A stretch of DNA of 64,000 bases, taken from positions 29,794,185 through 29,858,184 of the forward strand of contig NC_052471.1 of NCBI RefSeq assembly GCF_009730915.1. The letters run 5' to 3'. Positions 54,086-64,000 of the stretch are shown here, in pieces. This DNA is from Dioscorea cayenensis subsp. rotundata. Its lineage: Eukaryota > Streptophyta > Magnoliopsida > Dioscoreales > Dioscoreaceae. The translations under genes and the position numbers were made by a program. Below the pieces are notes generated by a model. The model searched no databases and had not been told where the DNA came from. It was given only the letters and a program-made list of their open reading frames with translations. Numbering within the stretch: position 1 is the first letter of the stretch; every line of letters begins with the position of its first letter.

Positions 54086-56401
54086 TTAGAATGCGATGTA
54101 GATGGGACTTGTCACAGTGTGCTTGTCGGACACCCATGATAATTCTCCTTGTCCAATGACTCCGGAGCCTGGATGAGCACCATTTAAGGTGAATGTCATA
54201 TCGTAGGTAATTTGTTGTTCAAAACGGGTGAAACTAAGGCTATATTGGGAGAGGTCAATTTTCACATTTTGTGGTTCTTTGATCTTGGCATTATAGAGTT
54301 CCTTAGCATCACCTACATTTGTCACTGTTCTTCTGACAGTGATCCTCGACGAGCTTGATCCCATTGGCACACCTATTGAGGGATAATTGAGTTGCTCACC
54401 AGAGATTGATCTAGTACACTGGGTGTTGTCTTTCGTGAAGATTTGCACCTTTTGGCTGTTGTTAGAATAAATTCCACAAAGATAGGCAACATAATCATCT
54501 TGTTCAATGTTGTAGACGAGACCAGGATCCATGGCTTTAATTGCATTGACTTGCCCAGCTCCGCGTTGGACAATGTTGGCACTGCTTTTCAAAGATGCCT
54601 CATCGAAGATTGGTTCTCCATCTAAGTCGAATATGTTGGCTGTGGTGATGAGGGCTGATTGAATCTCTGTAGTTGACCATTTCCGCTTATTTTCATATTT
54701 TAACTTGCTCATAATAAGAGCCACAATTCCAGAAACGTGAGGTGTAGCCATAGATGTGCCACTCAAGAAGTTGAATGTTTTTGTTTTTAGACCGGACGGG
54801 AAGGGCCCAACTTCCACTGGCCATGCAGATAGAATATTGACTCCAGGTGCCGTGACATCTGGCTTCACAATGTTTCCATTATTCATTGGCGGGCCTCTAG
54901 ATGAGAAATAGGCTAACGCCGGAGATGGACGAGCACCGAATACAGTGCCTCCAAAGGTGATCTTTGCTGTTGGTGTGTCATTTGTAGCAAAATAAAGTTG
55001 AATTTTAATGGCATCTTTGTGGCTCACATGTGATGCTGGAAGATGGTGAGGTGCTGAATATGTTGTGAATCCAATCCTATTAGGGTTCGCAAAGATCACG
55101 CCAGCACCTCCAGCATTCCTGACAATATCAACTTGTTCATCGCTTTCTGCTTTGCCTCCAATGTAGCACATCACAATCTTTCCCCTAACATTGATTCCAT
55201 TTAAGGAATTATTCAGACAATTATTTTGTTCATTTTGTCCATTGCTACCTGGGTAAACAAGGGGAAGAAATTTGTTAGTAATTGTGTTGTTGGGTTGATA
55301 GGCAGTTTCTCCGTGGAATTGCATCCCATTGCCGAGTGTCACAGTTGCTCTTATTCTTCGATCTGTAGTGGTTGCTCCAACAACCATATCCCACGGAGCA
55401 TAGTGACCCAATGTCTCTGGGTCTGGGCCCTCGTTACTAGCACATGTGCAGGGGAAGATCCCCTTCTGCATTGCTGAGTATGTGGCAATAGCGACTTCAT
55501 CCTCTTCAAAGGAATTGGGCCAGTTCCCCCCGAAGGACATTTGAAGGATATGCACCCCATCTTGAATTGCTTTGTCTATACCTGCTATGATATCACTTAC
55601 TCCACACCCTTTGCCTTTCCAGCAAATCTTATACACTGATATAAATGCTTTTGGCGCCATCCCTGCAGCTTTTCCCAGAGCTTGGCCGAGGACCTCCGCA
55701 TTATCCACAAAATTGCCTGCTGCAATGCCAGCCACATGTGTTCCATGACCTTGATCTATGTCAGTTGGTGGAATGGGCTTATTACCTCCTTTGAAAGATT
55801 GTGCCCCGATGACTTTATCATTACAAGATGGCCTTTGGAAGTAACAACTTGCGTTCCATCCTTTTGGACGTGGTGGCATTCCTTCGTCTGCAAAAGAAGG
55901 ATGGGGGAAGTGAATCCCTGAATCCAACACTCCTATGATGATCCCCTCACCGAAAAAGGAGTTGGTTGTGGACCAAGCTCCAAATATCGTACTCAAGTTT
56001 AGTAATTTATGAGTGTACGTAGTTTGGAGTTCAAGCCGTTGGCTTGGATTTGCCCTCAGAAATCCATCCATCTTCTCCATGGCTCTCACCTCTTCAGGTG
56101 TCAATCTTGCTGCAAACCCGCTAATTGCTTCTTTATATGAGTAAAGCAACCGTGGCTCACCTGTGTCTAGAGTAGTGTTAGGCAAAAAGGACTTGTGCCA
56201 ATTCTCTAAATCCTCGGTGCCTAAGAAATTTGAGCCCTCTGGCTTCAATACGTGAACAATGTAGGTTTGGATTTGGCTACTGCTTTCTCCATAGTCAGTG
56301 ACTATAGGTAATGGCTTGCCATGAACTAAGAGAACAATGTTAAACGAAAGAAAAAATGCAAGAACCAAGAAAGAAACAAAGCTAAACTCAAACTCTCCCA
56401 T
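54086..56401 (-). CDS. Subtilisin-like serine protease, paralogue C
   Basis: Intronless, 771 residues. Signal peptide 1-28 (VHG end), I9 propeptide to about 128 (TTYTHKLLNL near the mature start), peptidase S8 with PA insertion (about 370-480), and C-terminal fibronectin-III-like domain from LNYPSIGVPM. Catalytic Asp160 (VLDSGI), His219 (GHGTHVAG) and Ser550 (SGTSMATPHVSG) are canonical. The oxyanion Asn323 is kept, but its motif reads CASNEGP, where A and B have AGN (Gly to Ser before the Asn). An intact frame with a conserved promoter suggests a functional gene. It is probably a secreted apoplastic protease; the family is often linked to development or microbe interaction, but nothing here fixes the role. 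Confidence 0.96.
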   Translation of the reverse strand: MGEFEFSFVSFLVLAFFLSFNIVLLVHGKPLPIVTDYGESSSQIQTYIVHVLKPEGSNFLGTEDLENWHKSFLPNTTLDTGEPRLLYSYKEAISGFAARLTPEEVRAMEKMDGFLRANPSQRLELQTTYTHKLLNLSTIFGAWSTTNSFFGEGIIIGVLDSGIHFPHPSFADEGMPPRPKGWNASCYFQRPSCNDKVIGAQSFKGGNKPIPPTDIDQGHGTHVAGIAAGNFVDNAEVLGQALGKAAGMAPKAFISVYKICWKGKGCGVSDIIAGIDKAIQDGVHILQMSFGGNWPNSFEEDEVAIATYSAMQKGIFPCTCASNEGPDPETLGHYAPWDMVVGATTTDRRIRATVTLGNGMQFHGETAYQPNNTITNKFLPLVYPGSNGQNEQNNCLNNSLNGINVRGKIVMCYIGGKAESDEQVDIVRNAGGAGVIFANPNRIGFTTYSAPHHLPASHVSHKDAIKIQLYFATNDTPTAKITFGGTVFGARPSPALAYFSSRGPPMNNGNIVKPDVTAPGVNILSAWPVEVGPFPSGLKTKTFNFLSGTSMATPHVSGIVALIMSKLKYENKRKWSTTEIQSALITTANIFDLDGEPIFDEASLKSSANIVQRGAGQVNAIKAMDPGLVYNIEQDDYVAYLCGIYSNNSQKVQIFTKDNTQCTRSISGEQLNYPSIGVPMGSSSSRITVRRTVTNVGDAKELYNAKIKEPQNVKIDLSQYSLSFTRFEQQITYDMTFTLNGAHPGSGVIGQGELSWVSDKHTVTSPIYIAF

Positions 56402-57000
56402 TTGAGTGGTGTATTGAAAGTACTAATTAATGGAAGAGATCAAATAGCCAAGATGTGGATGTGTTGTAGTGGTTCACTCACTTGTGAGATCCCAATATAT
56501 AGACAATATTTCCATGACTTAAGATGGCACATCGAATTGAAGGAATTTCTGGAATTTCCATTCATGGCAAACCCTACGCATCTCATCAGAATTATGATAT
56601 TCTATTTTGCTGGTAAGATAGGGTACCACATTGAAGTCAGGCACCAAATATAATTGCCTTGGATGAAGAATCTAACTAATAATTTTGAACTGTAGAACAT
56701 GCTTAGCCATTGGATGCTATGAAATTAATATTATCATATTATTATCCAGAAATGAATTCTGTATGGCGTGTGCTTTCTCTGTCTAGTGTCCTTTTGACAG
56801 AGCATTCAATTCCCATTAAGTAGTGTTTTAGAAAAAAAGTTAATCATTGAAAAGGTCTCAGCTTACTAAACTAATATATATTAAAAGAGCTTATTCTAAA
56901 ATAATGGAGAAGTTTATGGATGATGTAAGCTAGCCTTTTATGCATCCATTATATTCACTACTATTAATGATAGAATCCAATGAGCATTTAGTTTGGGAAA
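56402..57000 (-). promoter_or_regulatory. Upstream region of subtilase C, shared with A and B
   Basis: Contains the same ordered blocks as the other two promoters (gacttaagatggcacatcg, 'agggtaccacattgaagtcaggcaccaaatat', 'ttcaattcccattaa', 'ggagaagttta'). The parallel ends at about 57000, which marks the edge of the duplicated unit. Confidence 0.75.
56496..56501 (-). promoter_or_regulatory. TATA box of subtilase C
   Basis: Minus-strand TATATA about 95 bp upstream of the start codon, in the conserved 'gtctatatattgg' context. Confidence 0.55.
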
Positions 57001-58058
57001 GACTATACGTTTTGTTTTTATATATAAAATAGATAAACCACAAATTTATTTAAAAAAAAAATACAAATACAAAATAGATCAAGAGTCCACGGAATATAGA
57101 AACGAACAAACAAATAAGAAAATAGTTATTATCCAAGAACTCAAAATGAGTTCATTCTCAAAACCTGCCTCACCATTGTCCTCCAATGCCGGGGATAATC
57201 CATGAGCCTTTTCCTCTCCGATCCCCTGTTGGATCTCTGATCAGAAAGAAGGCTTAGTCTCTAATCTCCTCCATCCCTCTTCTTGGGGAACTTTTGGGTA
57301 GTTTATGGATTTCAGGTAACAGTCTTTGATCTTTCAATTACTTAATTATCCTGAATTTCTTTCAATTTGTTCCTGTTTTGCTGCTTGACAAGGATAACAA
57401 TCTGTTGGTTTTGATGTAAGATTATTCGCTTTGCTAAATTGGAGAACTTGCACTCTTAGATAGAACTAATCTATTTCAATGTTCACCTGTTGAAGCCTAC
57501 CCTGCTCTCGAACTATGGAAAAGAACAAATACAAATACAAACATTTTTTTAATAAAAAAATACAAACATATCTCAAGGTATAGATTATATTATTGCTCCA
57601 TAAATAATGTGAGCTTCTACTGTCGTCATGATTAGTTCTCTTGCGGATTAATTCTTTGTGAGCTTACTGGCTTAGCCTTTTGTTTTGCATGCACGTTATA
57701 TGCAATTGCTCTTTTGGGTAAATGAATGTTGATGATCATTATTCAAAAAAATAAAAAAAAAAAATGTTGATGACCGATAATATGGAACCAATGTTATAAT
57801 TTGAGATGGATTTAAGTCAATGCATCGAGTTTGTTGGATTATGCTTAAGGTGTATATATTGCAATATACAATATTCAATTCACTGCATCAAATATCATTT
57901 ATTAAAATTGCTTTTAAAAGCTATTAAAAGCTATTAATTAGGCCAGATTCAAATCCGGGTTTAATACAGCTATATGTCAATAAATGTTCTAGAGAAAATT
58001 TCATGTGTCGTCTGACTCTCAAAAAAAATTAGTGACAGATACGAAACCATCAATAAAA
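57001..58058. other. Spacer with a decayed retroposon piece, up to the gap
   Basis: 57015-57310 includes an A-rich end (gataaaccacaaatttattt) and a body related to about 12700-12870. It is probably a minus-strand retroposon fragment. No gene is supported between 57310 and 58058. Confidence 0.4.
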
Positions 58059-59058
58059 NNNNNNNNNNNNNNNNNNNNNNNNNNNNNNNNNNNNNNNNNN
58101 NNNNNNNNNNNNNNNNNNNNNNNNNNNNNNNNNNNNNNNNNNNNNNNNNNNNNNNNNNNNNNNNNNNNNNNNNNNNNNNNNNNNNNNNNNNNNNNNNNNN
58201 NNNNNNNNNNNNNNNNNNNNNNNNNNNNNNNNNNNNNNNNNNNNNNNNNNNNNNNNNNNNNNNNNNNNNNNNNNNNNNNNNNNNNNNNNNNNNNNNNNNN
58301 NNNNNNNNNNNNNNNNNNNNNNNNNNNNNNNNNNNNNNNNNNNNNNNNNNNNNNNNNNNNNNNNNNNNNNNNNNNNNNNNNNNNNNNNNNNNNNNNNNNN
58401 NNNNNNNNNNNNNNNNNNNNNNNNNNNNNNNNNNNNNNNNNNNNNNNNNNNNNNNNNNNNNNNNNNNNNNNNNNNNNNNNNNNNNNNNNNNNNNNNNNNN
58501 NNNNNNNNNNNNNNNNNNNNNNNNNNNNNNNNNNNNNNNNNNNNNNNNNNNNNNNNNNNNNNNNNNNNNNNNNNNNNNNNNNNNNNNNNNNNNNNNNNNN
58601 NNNNNNNNNNNNNNNNNNNNNNNNNNNNNNNNNNNNNNNNNNNNNNNNNNNNNNNNNNNNNNNNNNNNNNNNNNNNNNNNNNNNNNNNNNNNNNNNNNNN
58701 NNNNNNNNNNNNNNNNNNNNNNNNNNNNNNNNNNNNNNNNNNNNNNNNNNNNNNNNNNNNNNNNNNNNNNNNNNNNNNNNNNNNNNNNNNNNNNNNNNNN
58801 NNNNNNNNNNNNNNNNNNNNNNNNNNNNNNNNNNNNNNNNNNNNNNNNNNNNNNNNNNNNNNNNNNNNNNNNNNNNNNNNNNNNNNNNNNNNNNNNNNNN
58901 NNNNNNNNNNNNNNNNNNNNNNNNNNNNNNNNNNNNNNNNNNNNNNNNNNNNNNNNNNNNNNNNNNNNNNNNNNNNNNNNNNNNNNNNNNNNNNNNNNNN
59001 NNNNNNNNNNNNNNNNNNNNNNNNNNNNNNNNNNNNNNNNNNNNNNNNNNNNNNNNNN
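58059..59058. other. Assembly gap, exactly 1000 N
   Basis: A run of 1000 undetermined bases, most likely a fixed-size placeholder, so the true distance is unknown. Long open frames across it are artefacts. It hides the 5' part of the PGG-domain gene that follows. Confidence 0.98.
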
Positions 59059-59589
59059 ACTCAATTAGACAATGCCGATGAAACCGACATTACCGGTGAT
59101 AGAAACTCATCAATATTGGCCGGGGTTGCAGTTCTTGGTTCAAATCTAAGCACGTTTTTGTTGTTGGATATGATTGGTCTCTTTGCTTCACTCAGCATCA
59201 TTCTTATACTGATTTGTGTAGTGCCAAGGAGAAAGAAGATGATGATGAAAATACTGGTTGTGATCATGTGGTTAGCTGTATTTTCAACTGGGCTAACCTT
59301 CTCTGCAGGGATATACTGGATTTTTCCAGACTCTAACCAGAAGAAAAAAAATAATTTGCAGAGTGGTTCGTTCTTGATTTTGAGGCTCTTCATTTTGTGC
59401 GTCTGCATGCAGTTTGCTGTGTACCTACTACGGAAGGTGGGTTGGTGGAGGAAGAAGGAAGGAGACAAAGTGAGTAACATTGTGAGAAAAGGAGGATGGC
59501 TTCTTTGCTTCATGAGGATTGGAACATTTGTGTTTATACTGTTGATCTTGTTTTATATTGGAAAGATAACAGCTAATTATGCTTTTTGA
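59059..59589 (+). CDS. C-terminal part of a PGG-domain (ankyrin/ACD6-like) membrane protein, partial
   Basis: The frame is open from the gap edge and ends at TGA 59587-59589; about 176 residues are visible. It begins in a linker (TQLDNADETDITGDRNSS) followed by 'ILAGVAVLGSNLSTFLLLDM' and 'GLFASLSIILILICVV', the second half of the plant PGG domain, where 'G.AVLG...F..FL..N' leads into a membrane segment. Three more hydrophobic segments follow, separated by basic loops (RRKKMMMK; RKVGWWRKKEGDK). The PGG motif and the ankyrin repeats usual in this family would lie in the gap. Members such as ACD6 act at membranes in defence signalling; function of this one is inferred only from family. The true start is not in the visible sequence. 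Confidence 0.72.
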   Translation, partial: TQLDNADETDITGDRNSSILAGVAVLGSNLSTFLLLDMIGLFASLSIILILICVVPRRKKMMMKILVVIMWLAVFSTGLTFSAGIYWIFPDSNQKKKNNLQSGSFLILRLFILCVCMQFAVYLLRKVGWWRKKEGDKVSNIVRKGGWLLCFMRIGTFVFILLILFYIGKITANYAF

Positions 59590-61219
59590 ATCTTCATAGT
59601 TTGGGGTTTAATTATAACTTAATAAATTTTGGATTGTAGGAATAATGGTATATGAATAAAGTTAATTAGAGTTATATTTGGAGTTTTGAGCTCTTTATTT
59701 TGTTTGTGTATATATAATTTTGTTTAATGTCATGAGTTATATTCACATTATCTATCATTTTAGAGTTGAATAATGTGTAATCTAATTAGTTGGCTAGTCA
59801 TAGTTGTTAACTGCTTGTCTAATTAAGTTGTGTAATTTATTATAAAAAGTAAAAGTATTTGTATCCAGAACTCTGCTTGCTCTGTTTTTTGCTTTAATTT
59901 CTGAAAAAATCCCAATGTGATGAGCTTTTTGTCCTGCTCTCAAGACCTTGTTATTATTCTTGTTGCAGTAATTAACTAGAGCTCTTAATTGAATGCTGTA
60001 AAGATTGATCCATTTCATCTTATAAGTGAGAGTTGAATTGTTGATCCCACCCCTGCTTAGGTCTTAATTAATATTTTACATTCATAAAGTCTTTAGGTGG
60101 CAATTCCTATTAGCTGATAAAATTGTAAGTCATGCATATCATATATTGATTAAACTTAACACTGCATGTTTAAGATATGGATTATTTATTTAATCATTAT
60201 ATCTCTGCAAACTTTCTTTGTATTTTACTTTAGTGCCTACTGTTAGAGATTCTGGAATCATAATTTGAATCTTGTTTAAAATTAATGAATTATGTTCACT
60301 AATTAAGGGTCTTCCTAAAATTAGAAATACAGATTGTTAATTGGTGGATCTCCTAATTTAGCAGGTATGGACCATCACTTGGATAGAGCTATATTCTGTT
60401 ACCAGTGAGAACAGATAGGCTTTATATTTACTATACTTTATATATGCTCATTTCTCATCCTTGTTTTAATCATTAATCAGGAGCTACTCTTTGTTCAATC
60501 TTGTTTTGGATGTGTTATAGATTTGAGTCATATATATATATGTGATAGAGAATGAAGCTGAAATTCCAGAAGAATAGCTGGGCTCACCTCAATTTACTAA
60601 AGCTGCAGTTTGCCCTTTTTTTTTAATTGTTGTAGGATGCAGCCAAGAGCTTGAATGATACTTTTTTTTGAAACAATTCTTCAAACACCTAGTATGCAAA
60701 AGAAAGAAACCTGAGACAATGTATGTATTGATGCTAGGTTTTGCTCACAATACAAAATTCTACGGAATTTTTTTAGCATTGCATTCATTCTATTACAAAT
60801 CATCATGATAATCAGAGGAGAGATAATTCTTCAAAAACATACCCATTCAGCATCCCTTACTTGTTTTTTTCTCATCAATTCATTAATATGTGGGATTCAT
60901 CACATGGCAACTCTCTTAACATACACACACAGAAAATACATCAACAATATAAACATATAACGCTAATCAGACTAAGGACCAGTCAATTTTTAGTGACGTA
61001 GCTTAGAGGTGCTAAGTCAGATTTTCCATAGTCACACCAGCAAATTAGGCCTAGAATTTCTCTGGTGACTCACTAGTGAAATTAAATAAAAAATAAATGA
61101 TTATTTTGATGCAAATTAAACTTTAGTTATCAAAGTGAAAAAAATGACTATAGTTAACTTAAGTGACCTACTAACAACTTCAACAGCTATTACAATATTT
61201 TGGTGTAGGATTGTCCAGA
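59590..61219. other. Intergenic region, no gene supported
   Basis: AT-rich with a TATA run at about 60531-60541. A stretch at 60985-61165 has repeated 'agtgac' and 'tcaccag'-type motifs that could be a decayed MITE. Nothing else is recognised. Confidence 0.45.
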
Positions 61220-61396
61220 TTTTTTTTTTTGGAATAATAGACGACAAGCGCCTTTTTTATATGAATATAAAATGTACAATATGAGAATAGTATAAAAATC
61301 CCGGATAAACAGTACGTTAAACAGTGCTGTCGGGGGAGGGATTTGAACCCATGACCTCTTCCTTATACTTTGATATCATACCATTGGTCTATCCAA
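61220..61396 (-). mobile_element. tRNA-related SINE, minus strand
   Basis: On the minus strand a B box, ggttcaaatcc (61339-61349 on the plus strand as ggatttgaacc), lies downstream of an A-box-like 'tggtatgatatc' region, and the element ends in a poly-A tract (T run at 61220-61230). The middle reads 'acagcactgtttaacgtac'. I could not fix a TSD, so limits are approximate. Confidence 0.6.
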
Positions 61397-61476
61397 ACAA
61401 TTACTGGGCTAATTTTTCAATTTAAATATTTTTAAAAATAAAAATTAAGGAATTCTCTGGACCAATTGAAAAGATC

Positions 61477-63828
61477 ATGGTTTCTCCTTCTCTTCTTCGT
61501 CTTTCCAAACAACCACTCATGGCTTCTCTTCTACATCCTTCTCTCCTGCTCTCCAAGCCTTCTCCTTTCTCTCCTCCTTCGCTCCATCGCTCCTTCATCT
61601 ACCCCGTCACCCGAGAACTCCATCTCCCCGGCATCTCTCCGAGCCACAAACACGGAAAGCTCTTGATTTGCGGAGCAACACTCGAGGAACCGCCGGTGTT
61701 CGAACCTCCTCCCCTGCCCTCGCCTCCGGCCGAACTTGTTGCCTCTTTGAAGCTGAACTTGTTGGTAAGTCTCTTGTTGTGGAATTCATTGGCTTGATGA
61801 TCTGATTTGGAGTTCATTATTATGGATCTTATCCATTTTTCAGCGATTTTTTTTTTTTTAATTTATTTTGAGTGAAGGGATTGCAATTGCTGTCAAAATA
61901 GTTTGATTGATCTGATGAATTGATTCGTTGCGAAATGAAATTGAATTGTTGATTGTTGGTTATTTGTACCTGGAATTGTTTGATTCGCATGAATTAAATT
62001 AGAATGAAGTAATTCGAAATTCATTTTAACGGAGCTTATCCTCTTTTCACTGAGCCTTGCGGTGCCTATTAAACCTATTTGATTGAGCTGAGGATTTGCC
62101 TTGGCTTCCTTGTACCTGAACTAATCTATATTTTCATTGAAAGACAATCATAGAGAAAAAAAGGTGTATTTTTAAGTATCTAAACTGAAAATGTTTGACA
62201 CCCACATAGTTGACTTGAGTTTGGCATCAGAAGAGATTGCTAGTCTGTATTATAAAGGTGTGTAGGCATAGGTTTAGCATGGTGGTGTTCATGGAATCTC
62301 TGAGATTTGCCATCATGTCTTGTATTGTATCCATCTATTTTGGCAAGTTCTCCATCCTCTTCTTCAACTTTAGCTCTAACCCAATTTTGCATCTCTCCTT
62401 CCTCTATTCCCTCTATTTCTGTGACAAACCGAATGCAGAAGCATTTGTGCATGTGTCCTGTGAAACACCAGAAACTATGTTATGAGTCCATGCATTGGCT
62501 ATTGTTAAACTTGGGGCATTGATATGCTCCCGCGGCAAGTGTCCAAGATCAAGGGACTAAAAAAAGCCGGATTTTGGTAGAATCATGGAGGAATTTGCTC
62601 AATAACCATTCTCAAGTTTAAAGCAATATGACTAGTATTCTCACTGTTCACTTCTAGTGGCTAGCTCTTGTTATTATTAATATTTTAGGAATGTAACTTC
62701 ATTGGTCTTGAAATTTAACAAAATCCTTGACCAAACACTTGCTCAAATGAAACACTAGCCTGATTGTCCACGCATACATCTGCTTCTTGCTCTTACTGAT
62801 CATCATTGCTGTTGTTTGACCCAATCCCTGCTTTCAAAGCCATTTCTCACAGCATTTTGGAAGAAAAACCAAAAGCTTATTACCAAATGAAAGGGAAAAA
62901 TAGATTTATTTGACCTAAATGCCACCACAATTCTTTGTGTATGTATGCTTGTATATATGAATATCCACCAGCTGAATTTTGTTGTATGCTTTTGTAAATT
63001 ATGGAAGGTTTCTTCTTATTCAACAAGTGTTAAAGGTGATCTGATGCAGAGTGCTGTTTCTGGACTCAACAGAGGTCTCGCAGCCAGTGAAGAAGATCTA
63101 AAACGGGCTGACTCTGCAGCCAAGGAACTTGAGGCTGTTGGAGGACCTGTAGATCTTTATAAAGATCTGGATAAGCTCCAGGGAAGATGGAAACTTATCT
63201 ATAGCAGTGCTTTCTCCTCTCGCACTCTTGGCGGAAGCCGTCCAGGGCCTCCTACCGGAAGGCTGCTGCCTATAACTCTTGGACAGGTTTATACAAGATG
63301 TGCCTGTGCCTTCATTCAATTCCATCTTCAATTGTTAAAAAAATTTCTCTTGAACGCTGTTCTATATAGAAGTGAGTTAATGAAGTAAATTTGTGTTCGC
63401 AGGTCTTCCAACGAATCGATATCTTTAGTAAAGATTTTGACAATATTGTTGAGCTCCAGTTGGGTGCACCATGGCCACTGCCACCACTCGACCTAACAGC
63501 TACTTTAGCTCATAAATTTGAAATTACAGGTTTACATTTTCTCACCGATGTTTTTTTCTGTTATACATAGGTGCAAACAATGTTTCTAATGTCTTGTTAC
63601 TAACATGTACAGGTACTGCAAGTGTCAAGATTATATTTGAGAAAACTACTGTGAAGACTATAGGGAAATCTCTCACAGCTTCCGCCATTTGAAATTCCAC
63701 GGATTCCCGACGCTTTGAGACCTCCATCCAATACAGGGACCGGAGACTTCGAGGTAACATACCTCGACTCAGACACTCGGGTAACTCGAGGTGACAGAGG
63801 GGAGCTTAGGGTGTTTGTAATCTCGTAA
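61477..63828 (+). CDS. FBN6: Fibrillin 6-like plastid lipid-associated protein, last exon frameshifted
   Basis: Exons 61477-61764, 63050-63286, 63403-63529 and 63613-63828 have GT/AG borders with consistent phases. The first 60-80 residues are Ser/Pro-rich, like a chloroplast transit peptide. The PAP/fibrillin domain follows: SAVSGLNRGLAASEEDLKRA, 'LDKLQGRWKLIYSSAFSSRT', PTGRLLPITLGQ, then 'VFQRIDIFSKDFDNIVELQL'. The exon order and wording match the fibrillin 6 group (Arabidopsis At5g19940) as I remember it; fibrillins bind lipids and sit in plastid membranes or plastoglobules. In exon 4 the frame is right to about KTTVKT-type 'TTVKTIG', then reaches TGA at 63690-63692. The expected C terminus (NLSQLPPFEIPR ... 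RGDRGELRVFVIS) lies in the next frame and ends at TAA 63826-63828, so one base is in excess at 63660-63668. It could be a mutation or a consensus error. Unshifted length would be about 288 residues, against 243 as read. Confidence 0.88.
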
Positions 63829-64000
63829 CACCGGGGGAAAATTCGTATTTCTGTGATCTTGTCTTGTATCTTCAATAAATTTCAAGAAATTTCACATACT
63901 CTTCTTGTAAACTTCCTTTCTGTAAATGTGAGTCATTCATTAAAAATGTTCTCAAAGTCTGCATCATTTATGTTTGACAGCAGCAGGAAGCCTGGTTTGA

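Noticed and set aside
58005..59081. Two long open frames crossing the N block on both strands
   Set aside because: They consist almost wholly of undetermined codons; only a few real codons flank the gap.
59061..59513. Minus-strand 150-codon frame opposite the PGG-domain gene
   Set aside because: Shadow of the plus-strand membrane protein; no family resemblance.
61325..61395. Possible tRNA gene (ggttcaaatcc on the minus strand)
   Set aside because: Only the A/B promoter boxes are present; there is no acceptor-stem pairing, and a poly-A tail follows. It fits a SINE.

Overview
This is a 64 kb piece of a flowering-plant nuclear genome. The evidence is genes with plant-type introns, a plastid fibrillin, plant-specific SBT-type subtilases, and a dense nested load of plant transposons (Ty3/gypsy, Ty1/copia, LINE, SINE, MULE, CACTA, hAT, PIF/Harbinger-like and MITEs) in AT-rich DNA. 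I cannot name the species. Gene spacing and repeat style would suit a monocot such as a yam, but that is only an impression. One 1000-N assembly gap lies at 58059-59058.

Confident host genes: (1) an ankyrin-repeat/GPCR-chaperone (ANKRD13-like) protein, two coding exons, 8051-11494 (+); (2) three intronless, paralogous secreted subtilases on the minus strand (21963-24287, 49924-52245, 54086-56401), forming a tandem family in which upstream and downstream flanks were duplicated along with the coding regions; (3) the C-terminal half of an ankyrin/PGG-type membrane protein emerging from the gap (59059-59589, +); (4) a fibrillin 6 (FBN6-like) plastid protein, four exons at 61477-63828 (+), whose last exon reads with a +1 frameshift.

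About 12.5-20.7 kb and 25-49 kb is mostly transposons. Many insertions can be delimited by target-site duplications (TSDs): solo LTRs at 13082-14604, 16197-16792 and 18233-18791 (the last two inside a decayed gypsy polyprotein); two Mutator-like MITEs (14698-14992, 17187-17489); a SINE (28353-28670); a hAT-like element (28771-29539); a CACTA element (30322-33013) nested in a PIF/Harbinger-like element (29836-33603); a 4.2 kb MULE (41484-45668) nested in an LTR; and a 5'-truncated LINE (about 46850-49118) beside the subtilase cluster.

The most striking object is the 2.7 kb CACTA element. It carries a long array of degenerate repeats around GTGCCAAA and, between its ends, exon-intron fragments resembling a CNGC4-type ion channel and a serine carboxypeptidase-like protein. 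It therefore looks like a gene-capturing (Pack-type) CACTA transposon. No prokaryotic-style system, CRISPR array or rRNA is present.
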